A stretch of 64,000 nucleotides of DNA from Oscillospiraceae bacterium. GTDB taxonomy: Bacteria > Bacillota > Clostridia > Oscillospirales > Acutalibacteraceae. The notes beneath the pieces were generated by a model. That model was given only the letters and a program-made list of their open reading frames with translations, was not told the origin of the DNA and made no database searches. Where the stretch lies: contig CACYHA010000006.1 in assembly GCA_902774035.1 (NCBI GenBank), positions 124,001 through 188,000 of the forward strand, given 5' to 3'. The translations under genes were made by a program, and so were the position numbers. How positions within the stretch are numbered: position 1 is the first letter of the stretch; each line of letters starts with the position of its first letter. Positions 6,727-16,800 of the stretch are shown piece after piece.

Positions 6727-8313
6727 TCAGAATATCCTGCTCGATTTGATCGGCAGCAGGAACAGGCTTTGCAGGTCCTCGAAAATGCGCTTGATCCGGC
6801 CGGTAAAGCTCGTTTCGCGCACTGTGTTGCCCAAAAGGTCGCAGTTGTTCTCTTCTGTCAGCGGCACAAGGTGTCCGTCCGGCAGATAGACCATGTATTG
6901 CGGATAATCCGGGTTGTCGCGGACCGTCGGCTGGCCGTCGGCGCAAAGGATCCACTGCAGCATCTTCTGCTCTTCCGGCGTCTTTTCCGGCTTGCCGGTG
7001 ACCGTGTCGGTGTGCATGGAGTTTTTGATAAACCACGTCTGTTCGGGGAAGGCGCAGGTGGAGGCGTCGATTTTACGGTCGGGGGAGATGTAGTCCTTTT
7101 CCGGATGCATCGCCTGGACATAATCTGCCGGCAGCGTTTCATTGTACGGTGCGCAGGTGGCGCCCATGGAGCTGTATTTCGCATCGACAACGAAGTCAGA
7201 CTCCGTATGGCGGGACTCCACGATCGGCGCGAGCGGATAGCCGTATTTTGCAACCACGGAAAGGCCGACGCCCTTGTCCATCACCGACTGCATGGTCTCG
7301 ACCTCGTGCTCCTGCACGGTGTGGTAGAAATCGACTTTTTCATAGAATTCCTCCGTCACTACGCCTGCGGCGAACCCATCGCGCACGCTGTAGTAGTGCT
7401 CGGCGGGGATCAGCGCCCAGAAGCCGGGGATCCGGCCGAAGATGTAGGGCATGGATTCCTCATACAGCCGCTCGAACAGGCCGAACAGGAGCTTGTCGGT
7501 AACGCCGACCAGCAGATCCACGGCGCCTTCCTGATACAGCACGTCCACGGCGGCTTTGGCAAGCTCGCCTTTCAGGTCGGTGCCGAGCATGGCGTTGACG
7601 GCGGCCATGGTGGTCTCGCTGTCCATGCCGAGGTTGTTTTCAAACGGGTCGCCGCAGGAGCTGGAGCCGTTCAGCGCGCCCATGTAAAGGATCACGTCGT
7701 CCAGATACTCGTCGCCGAAAAGGTACATATACGTGGAAGCGACGCAGGTACCCATGCTGTGGCAGATGAGCTTGACTTTTTTTGCGCCGGTGCAGTCGCG
7801 TACATATTCGATAAAGCTGTGCAGTTTGTTCGCAAGCGTTTTCAGATCCAGCCGCCAGTCATAGCTGTAATAGATCGGATCCTCGGCGGTGTAGCCCGTG
7901 TCCTTGTGATATTTTTCGCGGACCTCTTCCGGTGTGGGCCAGGAATAAGCCGTGCCGCTGTGGTCGTTGATGGGAACGCCGTTTTCGTCACAGCGGATGC
8001 CGTTCATCAGGCGCAGCGCCGCTTGGTTCAGCGGATACTTCCAGTTGACAGAGGCGCCGCGGGTCAGATTCTTTGCCGCAGGCGCCAACGCATCCTTTAT
8101 AGCGGCTGCAATCAGGTTTTTGCTCGGCGGAAACAGTGTTTCACCGGTTGCCTTGTCAATGGTGTTTGTGGACATGAAGCCGGCAACGAAGATCACCGGC
8201 ACCTTGTTTTTCTCGCTTTTGGCTGCGGACGCCGACATCAGGCTGCCAAGCAGCAGAAGAATTGCCAGAACTGCGCATAGCGCACGTCCGCGCAGACGTT
8301 TTTGAATTTGCAT
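6727..8313 (-). CDS. Secreted LCAT-type lipase/acyltransferase
   Basis: 528 residues from the ATG at 8313, which has GGGGAGG nine bases upstream. A signal peptide (about 1-30) ends in SASA. The mature part opens with KVPVIFVAGFMS, the lid/oxyanion region of the lecithin:cholesterol acyltransferase family, then YYSYDWRLD and the nucleophile elbow CHSMG with Ser186. The likely Asp and His lie in the C-terminal half. The tail is a short basic-hydrophobic helix (GRIKRIFEDLQSLFLL), resembling tails of other secreted proteins in this window. It is the last gene after the CDP-glycerol transferase cluster, consistent with envelope lipid work; the substrate is unknown. Confidence 0.82.
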   Translation of the reverse strand: MQIQKRLRGRALCAVLAILLLLGSLMSASAAKSEKNKVPVIFVAGFMSTNTIDKATGETLFPPSKNLIAAAIKDALAPAAKNLTRGASVNWKYPLNQAALRLMNGIRCDENGVPINDHSGTAYSWPTPEEVREKYHKDTGYTAEDPIYYSYDWRLDLKTLANKLHSFIEYVRDCTGAKKVKLICHSMGTCVASTYMYLFGDEYLDDVILYMGALNGSSSCGDPFENNLGMDSETTMAAVNAMLGTDLKGELAKAAVDVLYQEGAVDLLVGVTDKLLFGLFERLYEESMPYIFGRIPGFWALIPAEHYYSVRDGFAAGVVTEEFYEKVDFYHTVQEHEVETMQSVMDKGVGLSVVAKYGYPLAPIVESRHTESDFVVDAKYSSMGATCAPYNETLPADYVQAMHPEKDYISPDRKIDASTCAFPEQTWFIKNSMHTDTVTGKPEKTPEEQKMLQWILCADGQPTVRDNPDYPQYMVYLPDGHLVPLTEENNCDLLGNTVRETSFTGRIKRIFEDLQSLFLLPIKSSRIF

Positions 8314-8328
8314 GTTGTTTCCTCCCCT

Positions 8329-8348
8329 CGGTGTTGTTTCGAACACCG
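8329..8348. other. Hairpin in the 5' leader of the lipase gene
   Basis: CGGTGTT at 8329-8335 pairs with AACACCG at 8342-8348, directly before the lipase ribosome binding site. Read on the plus strand it is followed by CTTTTTTG, so it could also stop antisense transcription. Confidence 0.4.
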
Positions 8349-8383
8349 CTTTTTTGTTGCAAATGAAATTTGAAAAAACAGAA

Positions 8384-9598
8384 TCAAACGGTCAACCCGC
8401 AAAACCGCGCGATGCGCTCTGTCGCTTTGCCGTCGCAGGCGGACATGAACCGTTCTTTGAATGCGCGTATCTGCTGCACGTCAAAGCGCGTATCGATGTG
8501 TTCCAGCGCGTCGAGTACCTCCTCGCTCGTGCGCAGCACCGGGCCGGGTGTGAGCGCGTCATAGTCATAATAGAACCCGCGCACGTCGAAATAGTCCTCC
8601 AGATCATAAGCGAAAAACAGCATGGGCCTTTCAAACAGGGAATACTCGAAAATGAGAGAAGAATAATCTGAGATACAGAGATCCGCCGCGCAGAGCAAAT
8701 CCTCAATGGAAAGCGCATCGGTCACGTCAAAGGCGAAGTCCGCGCAGTCCACCGGAATGGTCGGGCGGTGTTTTACGTGGGGATGCTGCTTGAGCAGCAG
8801 CACATAACGATCGCCGAGCGCTTTGCACAGCGCGGAAAGGTCGAGCTTGTCCGGCGCACGGGCGTCCATGATTTCGCCGCGGAAGGTCGGGGCGTAAAGG
8901 ATGATCTTGCGCCCTTTGCTCTGCGGAACAGCTGCCTGCACAGCATGCTTTGCCCGCGCCGGAAACGCTTCGTCAAAGAACACGTCGGTGCGGCTGATGC
9001 CGGTCGGCTGGACGACGCCGCTGTCGTGGCTGTAATCCATCGCTTCCTCATAGGCCCAAACAACGTCCGGGCTGCTGACCGTGACGAGGCTGTAGTGGCT
9101 GTGGAACGGGTGGGTGTCCATGTAATCGCCCGAGGCGCCGAACTGCTTTTCGGCGGTGCTGCGGCCGAACTTTTTGAACGCGCCGCAGCCGTGCCAGAGC
9201 TGCACGACTTTGGTTTCCGGGCGGATCGGGATGTGCGAGAGCAGGTCGGTGCCTTCGTCAAGGAAGAGCACCCGGGCTGTGGCGAGGTCGCGGAAAAATA
9301 CACGGCAGCGTTTGCGCTGTTCCCTTCGGCTTGCCGTGGTGTGCAAAAGGTAATGGCAGCGCAGGTCGTAGCCGTTTTTTTGCAGGCGGTCGAACATGAC
9401 CGAAAAGCTGTTTGAAAGCACCGGGCGGCTGCTTTCGAAAAACAGAATTTTGTTTTCGTCCACGGGCTGCTTCGCCGCGCGGCGGTAAATGGCGGGATAC
9501 TGCCGATCCTGCACCCAAAAGCGATAGCGCTTGACCAGCCGCAGATAGAGCCGGTAAAGCGCTGTGGATTGCAAAAGTTGTTTGATGCGCTGCAGCAT
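8384..9598 (-). CDS. CDP-glycerol:polyol glycerophosphotransferase, paralogue 1
   Basis: 404 residues from the ATG at 9598 (GAGAGGTT upstream). It belongs to the TagB/TagF Glyphos_transf family, which moves glycerol phosphate or ribitol phosphate from CDP-activated donors onto wall polymers or glycans at the inner membrane face. Visible family blocks are QLWHGCGAFKKFG (about 145), YAPTFRGE (about 235), KQHPH, and ADLCISDYSSLIFEYSLF plus KPML-like FERPMLFFAYD near 320-345. It resembles the 10850-12307 gene along its whole length. It lies 62 bases downstream of the surface-protein gene and probably shares its transcript. Confidence 0.92.
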   Translation of the reverse strand: MLQRIKQLLQSTALYRLYLRLVKRYRFWVQDRQYPAIYRRAAKQPVDENKILFFESSRPVLSNSFSVMFDRLQKNGYDLRCHYLLHTTASRREQRKRCRVFFRDLATARVLFLDEGTDLLSHIPIRPETKVVQLWHGCGAFKKFGRSTAEKQFGASGDYMDTHPFHSHYSLVTVSSPDVVWAYEEAMDYSHDSGVVQPTGISRTDVFFDEAFPARAKHAVQAAVPQSKGRKIILYAPTFRGEIMDARAPDKLDLSALCKALGDRYVLLLKQHPHVKHRPTIPVDCADFAFDVTDALSIEDLLCAADLCISDYSSLIFEYSLFERPMLFFAYDLEDYFDVRGFYYDYDALTPGPVLRTSEEVLDALEHIDTRFDVQQIRAFKERFMSACDGKATERIARFCGLTV

Positions 9599-9660
9599 AA
9601 ATAACCTCTCGGACAGGGCGCTTTGGAATTCAAAACGCCCTGTCTCGTGTGTTTGTGTTC

Positions 9661-10821
9661 TTATTTGAGCAGACCGAGCTGCAGCTTCGTCATGAAGCAC
9701 AGCGTTTCAAAATATTCCTTGATCTTGTCGAAGAACTGTTGGATCTTTTCAAGGAAGGTCAGTTTCTTTGCCGGAGCCGTTGACTCGAACGTCAGGCCGT
9801 ATTTCTTTGCCGCAGCTTCGGCGGGGCTGCCGGAGGGCGCTTTCACGGTCAGCCAGTGATAGGGCGTCACGTCCGTGCATTCCTCGTTGCCGAACGAGAT
9901 GAAGACGATGCGGTCCGAAATGTCGACCGCGTCATACATGGACTGGATCTTTTCGTCCAGCGCGGGGTCTCTTTCCAGATAGGTGAAGAACTCGTCTTTG
10001 ACCAGGCTGAACACTTGCTCGGCGCTGGTATAGTTTGTGCCGAAATACTTGTTGGTCTTCTTGAGGCAGAAGTTGATGCAGGAAGAAAGCTTGGTATAGC
10101 TCTTGCCGTAGGTTTCGTTGAAATAAGCGAGGAACTCTTTCTTTGTCAGGCCGTTGTCGATCCCTTTCACAAGCTCATAGGCGGCCTGCAGGTCATAGAC
10201 GAACGCAGTCTTCCTGCTGATCTTGTCGATCTTTACTTCGGCATTGACCGTGGTGTCGATCGCCTCGTCAACGGACGCAAACGGTTTTTGACCGTCACGG
10301 CAGCCGGGGATATAGATCCCGCCGAACATCGGAAGGTCGCTGCTGCCGATCGTCAGCGATTCGGCGTACTTTGCGTTGATGGCGGCGGCGCCGAGCGTTT
10401 CAAGCGAAGAGGGCAGGGTGATGGTGCGCGGATAGACGTCGGAGAATTCGTCGTCGGGGATCGCAGTGATGCCTTCTTCGATCACCAGCGTTTTCACAAA
10501 ATCAAAACGTGCGCGTTCCAATTCTGCAACGCCGAAGCCCTCGGTCATCTGTTCAAAGAACGCGCTGACCTGCCAGCCGATGCAGTCAATCTTTTCAATG
10601 GAAGAGACTTCGCCGTTTTCGTCGTACTCATAGTTTTCTTTGTCCGTAATGGGGCCGTTGCCGCTGACGGTCAAAACGCCGCCTTCGGTGAGCGTCCACG
10701 AGATTTTGTTCAGTTCGCCTTTTGCAATCACTTTGTCATCGGCGGCAAACGCTGCGGGCAGCAGACCGATGAGCATCAGGACAGTCAGCAAAAGCGCAAG
10801 CCATTTTTTCGTTTGTTTCAT
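9661..10821 (-). CDS. Secreted surface protein with BspA-like N-terminal region
   Basis: 386 residues. The signal peptide (MKQTKKWLALLLTVLMLIG...AFA) is close to those of the proteins at 58903 and 61653. The mature start has the WTLTEGGVLTVSGNGPI block that opens many BspA-type leucine-rich-repeat proteins, then one or two degenerate repeat turns (AIPDDEFSDVYPRTITLPSSLETLG). A helical middle (about 200-310) has no recognisable domain. The C-terminus is an amphipathic basic helix (KKLTFLEKIQQFFDKI and on). The ATG has GGAGGT upstream. Its position between two glycerophosphotransferase genes suggests an envelope role. The function is unknown. Confidence 0.75.
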   Translation of the reverse strand: MKQTKKWLALLLTVLMLIGLLPAAFAADDKVIAKGELNKISWTLTEGGVLTVSGNGPITDKENYEYDENGEVSSIEKIDCIGWQVSAFFEQMTEGFGVAELERARFDFVKTLVIEEGITAIPDDEFSDVYPRTITLPSSLETLGAAAINAKYAESLTIGSSDLPMFGGIYIPGCRDGQKPFASVDEAIDTTVNAEVKIDKISRKTAFVYDLQAAYELVKGIDNGLTKKEFLAYFNETYGKSYTKLSSCINFCLKKTNKYFGTNYTSAEQVFSLVKDEFFTYLERDPALDEKIQSMYDAVDISDRIVFISFGNEECTDVTPYHWLTVKAPSGSPAEAAAKKYGLTFESTAPAKKLTFLEKIQQFFDKIKEYFETLCFMTKLQLGLLK

Positions 10822-10849
10822 AGAGATCTACCTCCGTTCATTAAAGTGT

Positions 10850-12307
10850 TTATTCTTCGGGTTCAGCTTTCTTGTTCGCTTCTTCTTCGGCCGCGGCGTC
10901 TTCGTCCTCGTCTTCGTCCTCCGGTTCGGTGTAATCGTTGGAATGCGGAACGTCGTGATAGGGGAGATCTTCCAGCGGTTCGGCTCTGCGGTGGGCGTCC
11001 AGCGCCTCATTGCCGAAGGCGTCCAGCATGATGCGCTCGGTGGCGTGGCCGTCGCAGGAAAGCATGAATTTTTTGCGGAATTCGTGAACACGCTTTCGGT
11101 CAAAGCGCTCGTCGATGTGCTTGATGAAGTCGATCACGCCGGTGGTGTTCTCCACGATCGGGCCGGGCGCCAGTTCGTTGTAGTCGTAGTAAAAGCCGCG
11201 CCAGTCAAAGAAGTTTTCAAGGTCATGCGCCAAAAACAGCATCGGCTTTTCAAACAGGGAGTATTCGAACACGAGGGAGGAGTAGTCGGAAATGCAGATA
11301 TCCGCCACACACAGCAGGTCTTCGATCGTCATGGTGTCGGTCACGTCCATGGCGAAATCGGCGCAGAAGTCGCTGATCTTCGGACGCTTGCGCACCAGCG
11401 GATGATGCTTGAACAGCAGCACATAGTCGTCGCCCAGTTCATATTTCATGAACTCCGGGATCAGCACCCGGGGCGTGGTCGCTTTTGCAACGCGGCCGCG
11501 GAAGGTCGGCGCGTAGAGAATGACCTTTTTGCCTTTGGCCTGCGGCATGAGCGCATAGAGGTTCTCATACGCCTTGTCGATGACCTTCTGGTCATAGAAA
11601 ATGTCGGTGCGGCTGGAGCCGAGGGCCTGCACGACGCCGCTTTCGCTGCTGTACTGCATGGCCTCCTCATAGGCCCAGATCACCTCGGGACTGCTGACCG
11701 TCACGCGGGTGTAGTTCCGGTTGAAGGGATATTTTTCCATCTGCTCGCGGGAGGCGCCGAAGATGGCGTCCGCTGTGGAAAAACCGAATTTTTTGAACGC
11801 GCCGCAGCCGTGCCAGAGCTGGGTGACGACGGTCTCTTCTCGCATCTTGAAGCAGCCGTTGACATTGGTCGCTTCGTCAAAAAAGACATATTTCGCCGTG
11901 GCGATGTCCGCCAGCATGGCCTTGACGTTTTTGCGGTATTCCCGGCGGGAAACATAGGTGTTGCGCAAAAAGTGGCAGTGGATGTCAAAATCGTAATCGC
12001 GATAGAGCGTGTCATACAGCACCTTGAAGCTGTTGGTCAGCTTCGGCAGACGCAGCTCCACGAACACGACCTTGGTCTCGTCCACGGGCTTTGCGGCGTG
12101 CTTCGCGTAGACGCGGGGATAAAGGTGCTTGAACACGTACCACTTATACAGCGGGTCAAACGTGCGGCGAACGCTGCGCCGGATGCTTTTGCGCATTTTT
12201 TTGAGTCCTTTTCTTGCTTTGCGGAAATTGCGCACAAAAAACAGATAAACGGTATAGAAATAAGTGCTTTGCAGCACCTGCTTGAGCTTCTGCATCTTTT
12301 CCTGCAT
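10850..12307 (-). CDS. CDP-glycerol:polyol glycerophosphotransferase, paralogue 2
   Basis: 485 residues from the ATG at 12307 (AAAGGAAG upstream; the in-frame codons before it overlap the promoter). The Glyphos_transf blocks are complete: QLWHGCGAFKKFG, YAPTFRGR, FKHHPL, ADICISDYSSLVFEYSLF, EKPMLFLAHD. After the catalytic domain comes a tail of about 45 residues ending in a dense Asp/Glu run (DEDEDEDAAAEEE) and a KKAEPEE end. Paralogue 1 lacks this tail. It is the first gene of a minus-strand cluster with a strong promoter. Confidence 0.92.
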   Translation of the reverse strand: MQEKMQKLKQVLQSTYFYTVYLFFVRNFRKARKGLKKMRKSIRRSVRRTFDPLYKWYVFKHLYPRVYAKHAAKPVDETKVVFVELRLPKLTNSFKVLYDTLYRDYDFDIHCHFLRNTYVSRREYRKNVKAMLADIATAKYVFFDEATNVNGCFKMREETVVTQLWHGCGAFKKFGFSTADAIFGASREQMEKYPFNRNYTRVTVSSPEVIWAYEEAMQYSSESGVVQALGSSRTDIFYDQKVIDKAYENLYALMPQAKGKKVILYAPTFRGRVAKATTPRVLIPEFMKYELGDDYVLLFKHHPLVRKRPKISDFCADFAMDVTDTMTIEDLLCVADICISDYSSLVFEYSLFEKPMLFLAHDLENFFDWRGFYYDYNELAPGPIVENTTGVIDFIKHIDERFDRKRVHEFRKKFMLSCDGHATERIMLDAFGNEALDAHRRAEPLEDLPYHDVPHSNDYTEPEDEDEDEDAAAEEEANKKAEPEE

Positions 12308-12362
12308 GAAAAACTTCCTTTCCGCTGTGCGGCAAAGGCCGCAGCATTGCATAACCAAAATC

Positions 12363-12391
12363 ATTGTAATCTTTCCCACTTGCTTTGTCAA
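12363..12391 (-). promoter_or_regulatory. Sigma-A promoter of the glycerophosphotransferase cluster
   Basis: On the minus strand, TTGACA (12391-12386), 17-bp spacer, TACAAT (12368-12363). Confidence 0.8.
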
Positions 12392-12436
12392 GAATATTTT
12401 TTTCAAATACAGGTAGAAATACGCGAAAAAATATGA

Positions 12437-12442
12437 TATAAT
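12437..12442 (+). promoter_or_regulatory. Minus-10 box of ackA
   Basis: TATAAT at 12437-12442, 49 bases before the ackA ATG. No convincing -35 hexamer is found at the right distance (TAGAAA at 12414-12419 is the best), so it may need an activator. Confidence 0.5.
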
Positions 12443-12491
12443 AAACCGAATTGTTCGCTACGGACGAAAAAAGAAACAAAGGAGAACCAAC

Positions 12492-13751
12492 ATGAGTGTA
12501 AAAGAATTGATCGTCAACGCCGGCAGCTCCTCGCTGAAATATACGGTCTTTCAGATGCCGGAGGCCGAAGTGCTTTGCAACGGCATTTTTGAGCAGCTCG
12601 GCACGCCTTTGCCCACCTTCACCCATAAGCTGCCGAACGGAAGCGGCAAGCTGGAAAAGGTGATCGACAAGAAAGCGCTCACCCCCGGCGCCGACCACAG
12701 CGCCGCCATCACCACCCTGATCGAGACCCTGACCGGCAGCGAGTTCGGCGTGATTGCTTCGATGGACGAGATCGCGGCCGTCGGCCACCGCGTGCTGCAC
12801 GGCGGCGAAAAATTCAGCGGCTCCGTGCTTGTTACCCCCGCCGTCGAAGACGCCATCCGCGAATGCATTCCGCTCGGCCCGCTCCACAACCCCGCGAACC
12901 TGATGGGCATCGAGGTCTGCGAAAAGATCATGACGGGCATTCCCCAGGTCGCCGTGTTTGACACCGCCTTCCACCAGACCATTCCGGAGGAGGCCTATAT
13001 GTATGCGCTGCCGTATAAATACTACAAGGAGTACGGCATCCGCCGCTACGGCTTCCACGGCACCTCTCACCGCTATATCGCCAAGCGCACCGCCGCTTTC
13101 CTTTGCGAAAAGTATCCGGGCAAATACGACCCCGACACCCTGCGGATCGTCACCTGCCACCTCGGCAACGGCTCCTCCCTCGCCGCGATCAAAGGCGGCA
13201 AGTGCTTCGACACCACGATGGGCCTGACCCCGCTGGAGGGCATCATGATGGGCACGCGCTCCGGTTCCATCGACCCGGCGATCATTCCCTTCATCATGAA
13301 AAAAGAGGGCCTGACTCCGGATGAGGTCGACACCCTGCTGAACAAAAAGAGCGGTATGCTCGGCTTGACCACCGAGGATCCGAACAACGAACCCACATCC
13401 GACAACCGCACGATCGAAAACCGCGCCAAGGCCGGCGATCCCCGTGCGCAGCTTGTGGAATCCATGTTCTGCCACCAGCTCACCAAGCTCATCGGCGGCT
13501 TTGTCGCTGCCATGGGCGGCGCGGACGCCGTGGTCTTCACCGGCGGCATCGGCGAAAACAATCCCCAGTACCGCACCCGCGTTGCGAAGAAGCTCGCCTT
13601 CCTCGGCACCGAGATCGACGAGGCCCCGAACGCTCTGCGCGGCAAGGAAGTGGAGATCTCCACCGAAGATTCCGCGCTCAAGCTTCTGGTCATCCCGACG
13701 GATGAAGAGCTGATGATCGCCGAGGACACCTATGAGCTGACGCAGGGCTGA
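12492..13751 (+). CDS. ackA: Acetate kinase
   Basis: 419 residues, a little longer than the usual 395-400. It makes ATP from acetyl phosphate in fermentation, and runs in reverse for acetate activation. The family blocks are all seen: NAGSSSLKY at the N-terminus, GHRVLHGG (about 97), VFDTAFHQT (about 155), RYGFHGTSHRYI (about 175), HLGNGSSLAAI (about 220), TRSGSIDPAI and TGGIGENN. Phosphotransacetylase (pta), often adjacent, is not beside it here. It is transcribed alone between its own -10 box and a strong hairpin. Confidence 0.97.
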   Translation: MSVKELIVNAGSSSLKYTVFQMPEAEVLCNGIFEQLGTPLPTFTHKLPNGSGKLEKVIDKKALTPGADHSAAITTLIETLTGSEFGVIASMDEIAAVGHRVLHGGEKFSGSVLVTPAVEDAIRECIPLGPLHNPANLMGIEVCEKIMTGIPQVAVFDTAFHQTIPEEAYMYALPYKYYKEYGIRRYGFHGTSHRYIAKRTAAFLCEKYPGKYDPDTLRIVTCHLGNGSSLAAIKGGKCFDTTMGLTPLEGIMMGTRSGSIDPAIIPFIMKKEGLTPDEVDTLLNKKSGMLGLTTEDPNNEPTSDNRTIENRAKAGDPRAQLVESMFCHQLTKLIGGFVAAMGGADAVVFTGGIGENNPQYRTRVAKKLAFLGTEIDEAPNALRGKEVEISTEDSALKLLVIPTDEELMIAEDTYELTQG

Positions 13752-13781
13752 GTTGGTCAGCAGTCAGCAAAACCGTATGAA

Positions 13782-13814
13782 AAAAGACCGTTGTGATTCC
13801 CACAACGGTCTTTT
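13782..13814. terminator. Bidirectional terminator between ackA and mfd
   Basis: AAAAGACCGTTGTG at 13782-13795 pairs perfectly with CACAACGGTCTTTT at 13801-13814, with a T-run on either strand. It serves the convergent ackA and mfd genes. Confidence 0.88.
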
Positions 13815-13858
13815 ACTGTCCACTGTCCACTGTCCACTGCCCACTGTCCACTGACTGT
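13815..13858. repeat. 7-bp tandem repeat at mfd 3' end
   Basis: About six copies of a unit close to CCACTGT lie between the terminator and the mfd stop codon. Confidence 0.75.
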
Positions 13859-16800
13859 CACCTGTTCCCTGCTTCCTGCGAATCCATCAGCTTGAGCACT
13901 TCGTTCAGCACGTCCAGGGCGCTCTGGCCGCGCATACGCACCGTGAGGTAGGAGCGTGCGCCGGCGGCGGAAACCATCACGCGCGAGCGCATACATTTGC
14001 TGAGTACGCCGATGGTCTGCGGGTCGATCCGCGGCAAAAACAGCAGCAGGGAATCGCCCCGCTGGGAGATCTCGGTGATCCCGAGGGCGGCGGCGCGGTT
14101 GCGGATGCGCGAAACGTCGATGAGTCCCTGCACGCTCGGCGGCACATCGCCGTAGCGGTCGATGCATTCGTCCAGCACGTCCATGGCGTCTTCGTCGGTG
14201 CGGATGGAGGCGATGCGCTTGTACATGGAGATCCTGCCGCGCACATTGTCGATATAGGTTTCCGGAATGTGGGCGTCGATGGCGAGGTCGATCAGGCATT
14301 CGGCGTCCGTCGGTTCCGTCGGCGCTTCGCCGTCGTCCTTTTCGCTTTCCACAGCCTCCTTGAGGAGCTGCAGATACATATCGTAGCCCACGGCCTCCAT
14401 GTGGCCGTGCTGCTGGGCGCCGAGGACGTTGCCTGCGCCGCGGATCTCCAGATCGCGCATGGCGATGCGGAAGCCCGAACCGAACTCCGTGTATTCCCGA
14501 ATCGCGGAAAGGCGGCGTTCGGCCTCCTCGGAGAGCTGCTTCTGGGGCTGATAGGTGAAATAGGCGAAAGCGCGGCGGGCGGAACGGCCCACGCGGCCGC
14601 GGATCTGATGGAGCTGGGCGAGGCCGAGGCGGTCGGCGTTTTCAATGATGAGAGTGTTCACGTTCGGCACATCCACGCCGGTCTCGATGATCGTGGTGCA
14701 GACGAGGATGTCGATCTCGCCCTCCAGCAATTGCCGCCAGATCTCGGACAGCTCTTCCTCGCTCATTTTTCCGTGGGCGGTGGCGATGCGCGCGTCGGGC
14801 AGACGCTGCTTGATCTTCGCTGCCGTGCGGTCAATGGATTCCACGCGGTTGTGCAGATAGTAGACCTGACCGCCGCGGCGCAGCTCGCGCTCCATCGCTT
14901 CGCCCAGCACATCCATGTCGTGCGGCAGCACGTAGGTCTGCACCGGATGGCGGTCGGCCGGCGGCATCTCGAGGATCGACATGTCGCGGATGCCGCTCAT
15001 CGCCATGTTCAGCGTGCGGGGGATCGGCGTTGCCGAAAGCGTGAGCACGTCCACCATCGGGAACCGGGCCTTCAGCTTTTCCTTTTGCGCAACGCCGAAG
15101 CGCTGCTCCTCGTCCACGATCAACAGCCCGAGGTCCTTGAATTCCACGTTTTTGGAAAGGACGGCGTGGGTGCCGACGATCAGGTCGATGTTGCCGCGCA
15201 GCAGGCGCTTTTTGATTTTTGTGCGCTCGGTCGGCGTGCGGAAGCGCGAGAGCATCTCCACTTCGATCGGAAAGCCGTCAAAGCGCTTTTGAATCGTCTG
15301 GAAATGCTGAAAGGCGAGGATCGTCGTGGGCACGAGGATCGCGCACTGCTTGCCGTCGGCAACACATTTGAAGGCCGCGCGCAAAGCGACCTCCGTCTTT
15401 CCGAAGCCCACATCGCCGCACAGCAGGCGGTCCATCGGGTAGGGACGCTCCATGTCGCGCTTGATCTCGTCGGCGGCCGCGAGCTGATCTTCCGTTTCGT
15501 CAAAGGCAAAGCGGCGCTCAAAATCGCTTTGCATGTCGATATCCGGCGAAAAGGCAAAGCCCTTGGCCTGGATGCGCTGCGCGTAGATCTTTGCCAGTTC
15601 GGCGGCCATGTCCTTCACGGCGGTGCGCACGCGCTGCTTGGTCTTTTTCCATTCGTCGGAGCCGAGACGGTTGAGCTTGACCGGCTTGTCGGTGTCCTTG
15701 GGAGAGATATATTTCGCCACCAGATCGAGCTGGCTCACGGGCAGATACAGCACGTCGGTGCCGCGGAAGTTGATTTTGATATAGTCCTTGATCCTGCCGT
15801 CCACCGTCATGGTCTTGATGCCGTCAAAGATGCCGATGCCGTGCACGGCGTGCACCACATAGTCGCCCCGGGCGATCTCCTCCAGGCTGGTGATGGACTT
15901 TCCCTGCTTGAAGCGGCGGCGGTTTTTTCGGGAGGAAGCCGCGGCGCCGGCTTTGCGCAGCGTGATCAGTGCGGCGTTCAGATCGGGATAGGAAAATCCG
16001 CTGCTGAACGAGCCGGCGATCACGTTGACGCTGTTTGCGGAAAATTCCGCCGGGACCACGGGGTAGTAATGCGCCGGAACGCCCTCGGTCTCCAGATCGT
16101 AGGCCAGCTCCTTCGCGCTCTTTTCCGTGCCGGCGGCAACGACGCAACACGCGCCCTTGCCGCGCAGGGGCGCAAGATCTTCCAGCAGATAGCTCAGCGT
16201 GCCGTCCCAGGCCGCGCCGGGCAGGGCGTTGACGCTCAGAAGATCCCTGACGGGGAGATCGAACGAGCCGCGGGCGAGGTTGTCCGCAAACACGGCGCCC
16301 CGCGCTTCATAGACGCCGACCAGATCTGTCCACGACAGGGAGAAACGACACAATTCCTTTGTCAGACAGCCCTCTTCCAGCATGAGCTTGAGATCCTCGT
16401 GCAGCAGCTTCTGTGCGCCCTCGGCCTTTTGCTTTACGGCGCCGGATTCGCTGACAAACAGCAGGTAGTCCTCCGTGTAATCAAAGAGGGTCGCTGTCCG
16501 GTCATAGGCCAGAGCCAGATAGCGGTCCGCGCAGGAAAGGTGCACGCCGCCCTCCAGCCGGGCGATGTCGCCGGAAACCTCCGCTTTGGCTTTGACACTG
16601 CCCTTGCCCTTGATCTGCGGCAGAAACGCGCGCAGCTTTTCCAAGAGCACGGCGTCGGAATCAAAGAGCACCTCCGTTGCCGGGGTGATGTTGGCCGCCG
16701 GGATCCGGTCGGTGCGGCGCTGGGTCTCCGGATCGAAGACGGAAATGGTGTCGATCACATCGCCCCAGAATTCCAGCCGCACGGGGACGGCCGCCTGCGG

